Below, piece by piece: positions 60,479 to 64,000 of a stretch of 64,000 nt of DNA. Source of the DNA: an uncultured Muribaculaceae bacterium (GTDB lineage Bacteria; Bacteroidota; Bacteroidia; Bacteroidales; Muribaculaceae); NCBI GenBank assembly GCA_910577585.1, contig CAJTNN010000001.1, forward strand, positions 122,855 to 186,854, written 5' to 3'. The position numbers and the translations under genes were made by a program. How positions within the stretch are numbered: position 1 is the first letter of the stretch; the number at the start of each line of letters is the position of its first letter. The notes under the pieces are model-generated. The model worked only from the letters and a program-made list of their open reading frames with translations. It did no database searches and was not told the origin of the DNA.

Positions 60479-60856
60479 ATGGACATAAAAATGCATTTCG
60501 ACCACTTCAACATCAATGTCATGGACCTCGACAGCTCCATACGATTCTATAAGGAGAATCTCGGCCTGACTGAGGTGGGAGAAATAAAGGCCCCCGACGG
60601 GGCATTCATCATCAAATATCTCTCCTCACCCGGCAATGATTTCCGCCTTGAGCTGACATGGCTTCGTGACCATAAGGAGCCATACGAACTTGGCGAGAAC
60701 GAATCGCATCTCGCGCTGCGCTACGATGGCGACTACGATGAGATTCATGCCCTGCACCAACGCAACGGAGTGATATGCTACGAAAACCCCGCCATGGGCA
60801 TCTACTTCATCCATGACCCCGACGACTACTGGATCGAGATACTGCGCAAGAAGTAA
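60479..60856 (+). CDS. VOC (glyoxalase-like) family protein
   Basis: A 125-residue protein starting at the ATG at 60479 (MDIKMHFDHFNINVMDLDSS); the frame runs much further upstream, but those residues are from noncoding DNA. It has the vicinal-oxygen-chelate fold: HFDHFNINVMDLDSSIRFYK, FRLELTW, ESHLALRYDGDYDEIHAL and the ending IYFIHDPDDYWIEILRKK, close to lactoylglutathione lyase. The metal-binding His and Glu positions are present (His13, Glu at EILRKK). Glyoxalase I activity is possible but not proven. Confidence 0.82.
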   Translation: MDIKMHFDHFNINVMDLDSSIRFYKENLGLTEVGEIKAPDGAFIIKYLSSPGNDFRLELTWLRDHKEPYELGENESHLALRYDGDYDEIHALHQRNGVICYENPAMGIYFIHDPDDYWIEILRKK

Positions 60857-60903
60857 GCCTACTTCGGATTTTGCATTTTTGAATAATTTTTAAACCTATT
60901 CAA

Positions 60904-60934
60904 TTTGCCAATTGTTAAAATATCGTAGGCTTTG
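60904..60934 (+). promoter_or_regulatory. Possible clpB promoter
   Basis: TTTG (60904-60907), an 18-base spacer and TAGGCTTTG (60926-60934), which has one extra base compared with TAnnTTTG. Confidence 0.35.
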
Positions 60935-60939
60935 AAGGG

Positions 60940-60965
60940 TGTCGGGGTCCCGGTTAATCCCGACA
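60940..60965 (+). promoter_or_regulatory. Stem-loop at the expected clpB message start
   Basis: TGTCGGG (60940-60946) pairs with CCCGACA (60959-60965). A second weak stem (CCAG...CTGG) follows at 60970-60986. Confidence 0.4.
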
Positions 60966-61028
60966 TCGACCAGGCTTTAAGTCTGGATAGAAACTTACTA
61001 ATGCTATGAATCTAAACCACTTGATACT

Positions 61029-63629
61029 ATGAATTTCAATAACTTCACAATCAAATCGCAAGAGATAGTGCAGAAGGCTATCGACCTGACGCGCCAGGCG
61101 GGGCAGCAGCAGATAGAACCTGTACACATCCTGAAGGCGATGCTTTCTGAAAGTGAGACCATCATGAACTTTATCTTTCAGAAGCTTGGTGTCAACACCC
61201 CCACCGTGGTGCAGGGTATCGATGCCGCAATCGCTGCGCTCCCCAAAGTGAGCGGCGGCGATGTCTTCCTCAGCCGCGAATCTAACGATGCAATGCAGAA
61301 AGCCATCGACTACTCTAAGTCTATGGGGGATGAGTATGTGTCGGTCGAGGCTATGCTGATGGGCATTCTGCGCACCAAATGCAAGGCGTCGCAGATCCTT
61401 AAGGATGCCGGCGTGACTGAAAAGGGGCTTGATGCCGCAATCGCCGACCTCCGGAAAGGCAATAAGGTCAAAGATCAGAGCGCTGAGGAATCTTACCAGG
61501 CTCTGTCGAAATATGCCATCAACCTCAACGACCGCGCCCGCTCAGGCAAACTTGACCCGGTCATCGGTCGCGATGAAGAGATCAGACGCGTGCTTCAGAT
61601 TCTGTCGCGACGCACTAAGAATAACCCGATGCTCGTGGGTGAACCGGGCACCGGTAAGACGGCTATCGCCGAGGGTCTGGCCCACCGCATCGTGCGCGGT
61701 GATGTGCCTGAGAATCTTAAATCCAAACAGATTTACTCGCTCGATATGGGTGCCCTCGTGGCCGGAGCCAAGTACAAAGGTGAGTTTGAAGAGCGCCTTA
61801 AGGCTATCGTCAATGAGGTCACCCAGAGCGATGGCGAGATTATCCTCTTTATCGATGAGATCCACACTCTCGTCGGCGCCGGCAAGGGTGAGGGGGCTAT
61901 GGATGCCGCCAATATCCTCAAGCCTGCGCTGGCCCGCGGCGAGCTGCGCTCTATCGGCGCCACTACCCTCGATGAGTATCAGAAATATTTCGAGAAGGAT
62001 AAGGCGCTCGAACGCCGATTCCAGAAGGTCATGGTCGATGAGCCTGATGAGATGGCGGCTATCTCGATTCTGCGTGGCCTGAAGGAGCGCTATGAGAATC
62101 ACCATAAGGTGCGCATTATGGATGAGGCCATCATTGCCGCCGTTCAGCTGAGTGTGCGCTATATCACCGACCGTTTCCTGCCCGATAAGGCCATCGACCT
62201 TATTGATGAGGCTGCCTCGAAACTGCGCCTGGAGATGGATTCCATGCCGCAGGCTCTCGATGAGGCTTCACGCCGCATCATGCAGCTCGAGATCGAACGC
62301 GAGGCTCTCAAACGCGAGGGTAATGACTATAAGCTGAAGGAGATTGATGAGGATCTCGCCAATCTGCGCGACACCGAGAAGTCGCTCAAAGCCAAATGGC
62401 AGGCAGAGAAGACTGAAATCAACAAGATTCAGCAGAACAAAGTCGATATCGAGCAACTCAAGCTCGAGGCCGAACGTGCCGAGCGTGAGGGCGACTACGC
62501 CAAGGTGGCCGAGATCAGATACTCCCGCATCAAGCAGAAGGAGGACGAGAATGCCCAGATTCAGGAGCGTCTGAAGACTCTGCAGGGTGAGGGTGCGATG
62601 ATCAAGGAGGAGGTGGATGCCGAAGATATCGCCGAGATCGTGAGCCGCTGGACCGGTATCCCTGTCAAGAAGATGGCGCAGAGCGAAAAGGAGAAACTGC
62701 TGCATCTCGAGGAGGAGCTGCACCGCAGAGTCGTCGGGCAGGATGACGCAATCCGCGCCGTGGCCGATGCAGTGCGCCGCTCGCGTGCCGGACTTAACGA
62801 CCCGCGTCGCCCTATCGGCAGCTTCATCTTCCTCGGCACAACCGGTGTCGGCAAGACTGAACTGGCTAAGGCTTTGGCCGAGTACCTCTTTGATGATGAG
62901 GATATGATGACTCGTATCGATATGTCGGAGTATATGGAGAAGCACTCTGTAAGCCGTCTGGTCGGAGCGCCTCCGGGATATGTAGGTTATGATGAGGGTG
63001 GCCAACTCACAGAGGCTGTGCGCCGCAAACCCTACAGTGTCGTGCTCTTCGATGAGATTGAGAAGGCAAATCCTGATGTGTTCAACATCCTGCTCCAGGT
63101 GCTCGACGACGGACGTCTGAACGACAATAAGGGGCGCTTCATCAACTTCAAGAACACCATCATCATCATGACCTCCAACATGGGGTCTGACATCATCCGC
63201 GACAATTTCCAGGGATTTGCCGATAAGTCGGCTGAGGAGAAGGAGAATATCATCTCTACCACGAAGCAGGATGTGATGGACCGGCTGAAACAGATTATTC
63301 GTCCCGAGTTCCTTAACCGTATCGACGAGACTGTGATGTTCACCCCGCTCGATAAGCATGATATCCAGAAGATTGTTGATATTCAGGTCAACAGTGTGCG
63401 CAAGATGCTGGCTTCAAATGGCGTGAAACTCGAAATCACCAAGCCGGCTCTTGAGTTGCTGGCCGAGGATGGTTATGATCCTGAATTCGGTGCGCGTCCT
63501 GTGAAGCGTACAATCCAGCGCATGGTGCTCAACCAGCTGTCGAAGGATATTCTGGCCCAGAAAGTCGACAACGCTCATCCGATTGTTATCGACCGCAAGG
63601 GTGATGAGCTCGTATTCCGCAATGAATGA
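61029..63629 (+). CDS. clpB: ClpB disaggregase (AAA+ chaperone)
   Basis: An 866-residue full-length ClpB, which with DnaK rescues aggregated proteins. Domains in order: N-terminal Clp repeats (1-150), first AAA+ module (Walker A GEPGTGKT near residue 205; LFIDEIHTLVGAGKGEGAMD), the long coiled-coil middle domain (about 405-530, rich in Glu, Lys, Arg), and a second AAA+ module (Walker A GTTGVGKT near 605; SEYMEKHSVSRLVGAPPGYV). It lacks the IGF loop for ClpP, as expected for ClpB. It is a single-gene unit with a stem-loop in the leader and a hairpin after the stop. Heat or stress control is likely. Confidence 0.98.
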   Translation: MNFNNFTIKSQEIVQKAIDLTRQAGQQQIEPVHILKAMLSESETIMNFIFQKLGVNTPTVVQGIDAAIAALPKVSGGDVFLSRESNDAMQKAIDYSKSMGDEYVSVEAMLMGILRTKCKASQILKDAGVTEKGLDAAIADLRKGNKVKDQSAEESYQALSKYAINLNDRARSGKLDPVIGRDEEIRRVLQILSRRTKNNPMLVGEPGTGKTAIAEGLAHRIVRGDVPENLKSKQIYSLDMGALVAGAKYKGEFEERLKAIVNEVTQSDGEIILFIDEIHTLVGAGKGEGAMDAANILKPALARGELRSIGATTLDEYQKYFEKDKALERRFQKVMVDEPDEMAAISILRGLKERYENHHKVRIMDEAIIAAVQLSVRYITDRFLPDKAIDLIDEAASKLRLEMDSMPQALDEASRRIMQLEIEREALKREGNDYKLKEIDEDLANLRDTEKSLKAKWQAEKTEINKIQQNKVDIEQLKLEAERAEREGDYAKVAEIRYSRIKQKEDENAQIQERLKTLQGEGAMIKEEVDAEDIAEIVSRWTGIPVKKMAQSEKEKLLHLEEELHRRVVGQDDAIRAVADAVRRSRAGLNDPRRPIGSFIFLGTTGVGKTELAKALAEYLFDDEDMMTRIDMSEYMEKHSVSRLVGAPPGYVGYDEGGQLTEAVRRKPYSVVLFDEIEKANPDVFNILLQVLDDGRLNDNKGRFINFKNTIIIMTSNMGSDIIRDNFQGFADKSAEEKENIISTTKQDVMDRLKQIIRPEFLNRIDETVMFTPLDKHDIQKIVDIQVNSVRKMLASNGVKLEITKPALELLAEDGYDPEFGARPVKRTIQRMVLNQLSKDILAQKVDNAHPIVIDRKGDELVFRNE

Positions 63630-63680
63630 TCTCCGGCTCCCCCGGCTCACTGGGGCAGCATGAAAAATAGACACCATTTT

Positions 63681-63737
63681 GAGGTTGCAGACGGGTTGCA
63701 ATTTTGCATGATGCAAAGTTGCACCCTCTGCAACCTC
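63681..63737 (+). terminator. Long hairpin after clpB
   Basis: Outer arms GAGGTTGCAGA and TCTGCAACCTC are perfect, and the inner arms (GGGTTGCAATTTTGCAT and its near inverse) extend the stem to about 27 pairs. TAAATTTAT follows. Confidence 0.65.
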
Positions 63738-63833
63738 TAAATTTATCCCCTTCTACCCCGGGACCATACCTCGTGCTCAACGGCAGCCCGGCTTTTACAG
63801 GAGCACGGCTTTTCAACGGGAGTACATTTTTTT

Positions 63834-64000
63834 ACGGGAGTACGGGTTTTACGGGAGTACGTTTTTTACGGGAGTACGTTTTTACGGGAGTACGTTTTTT
63901 ACGGGAGTACGTTTTTACGGGAGTACGTTTTTTACGGGAGTACGTTTTTACGGGAGTACGTTTTTTACGGGAGTACGTTTTTACGGGAGTACGTTTTTTA
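63834..64000 (+). repeat. Tandem array of ACGGGAGTACG, 16/17-bp alternating period
   Basis: Ten complete copies of ACGGGAGTAC start at 63834, 63851, 63868, 63884, 63901, 63917, 63934, 63950, 63967 and 63983; the eleventh begins at base 64000. From 63868 the spacing alternates 16 and 17 because the T-run between units alternates between five and six, giving a 33-bp higher-order unit. A degenerate copy precedes it at 63816. The array leaves the window, so its full length is unknown. Confidence 0.9.

Larger units (their letters stand above)
63630..64000. other. Intergenic region after clpB, continuing past the window
   Basis: No gene is visible. The stretch holds a long hairpin (63681-63737) and then the ACGGGAGTAC array, which is still running at the last base. 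Confidence 0.7.

Noticed and set aside
62268..63359. 363-residue open frame antisense to clpB
   Set aside because: It is the complement of a highly conserved gene, rich in Leu and His, with no recognisable motif.
63834..64000. CRISPR array
   Set aside because: The regular repeats are separated only by T-runs of five or six, so there are no spacers, and no cas genes are nearby. It is a simple tandem repeat.

Overview
The window reads as a chromosomal segment of a gut Bacteroidales bacterium, most likely Muribaculaceae-like. This rests on gene content and signals, not on a database match: type V (fimbrillin) pilus lipoproteins, an lpxC-fabZ fusion in an lpxD-lpxC/fabZ-lpxA operon, a Bacteroides-type serine palmitoyltransferase, a sodium-pumping methylmalonyl-CoA decarboxylase operon, a SusB-like GH97 enzyme, and promoters of the Bacteroidetes form (TTTG, about 20 bp, TAnnTTTG). 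The DNA is moderately GC-rich, with clearly AT-rich islands. No rRNA, tRNA, transposase, integrase, reverse transcriptase or CRISPR array was recognised.

Layout. 1-2909: the end of a menaquinone operon (menB cut by the window edge, menC, menE). 2943-3369 and 16903-17486: two copies of a repeat element with long terminal inverted repeats, in the same orientation, bracketing a 13-kb minus-strand pilus locus (3592-16525). That locus has a DUF3575/OmpA-like protein, a FimB/Mfa2-like anchor and eight fimbrillin-family lipoproteins. Three are simple pilins, four carry a C-terminal FISUMP-like domain, and one carries a beta-helix-like domain. 17740-26782: a Crp/Fnr regulator, a minus-strand MFS transporter, a 217-bp MITE-like inverted repeat, and then a plus-strand set of DcaP-like porin, second MFS transporter and two tandem phospholipase B-like Ntn-hydrolases. 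I regard this as the most likely undescribed functional system here. 27211-30384: a TraB/GumN protein and a small ABC transporter with a YtrA-type GntR regulator. 30526-33860: lipid A genes. 34306-38742: methylmalonyl-CoA epimerase and decarboxylase (propionate formation with sodium export). 39193-41310: GH97 alpha-glucosidase, preceded by an array of TTTAAA-centred repeats.

41505-46624: two small conserved proteins, serine palmitoyltransferase and dnaK. 46877-58959: housekeeping genes (tgt, an LptF/LptG permease, a PASTA protein, an RluD-type synthase, an acyltransferase, a metallophosphoesterase, folK, bamD, rpoZ, an ATP-grasp-like/DUF2520 fusion, a KdsC-like phosphatase and maf). 59109-63629: a ROK sugar kinase, a VOC protein and clpB. 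The last 170 bases are a tandem array of an ACGGGAGTACG word spaced alternately 16 and 17 bp. It runs off the window, and related words occur near both copies of the large repeat element.

Much of the window serves the cell envelope: lipid A, sphingolipid, LPS export, BamD, pili and porin. The rest covers fermentation to propionate and protein quality control. All functions are inferred from sequence motifs read by eye, and no searches were run.
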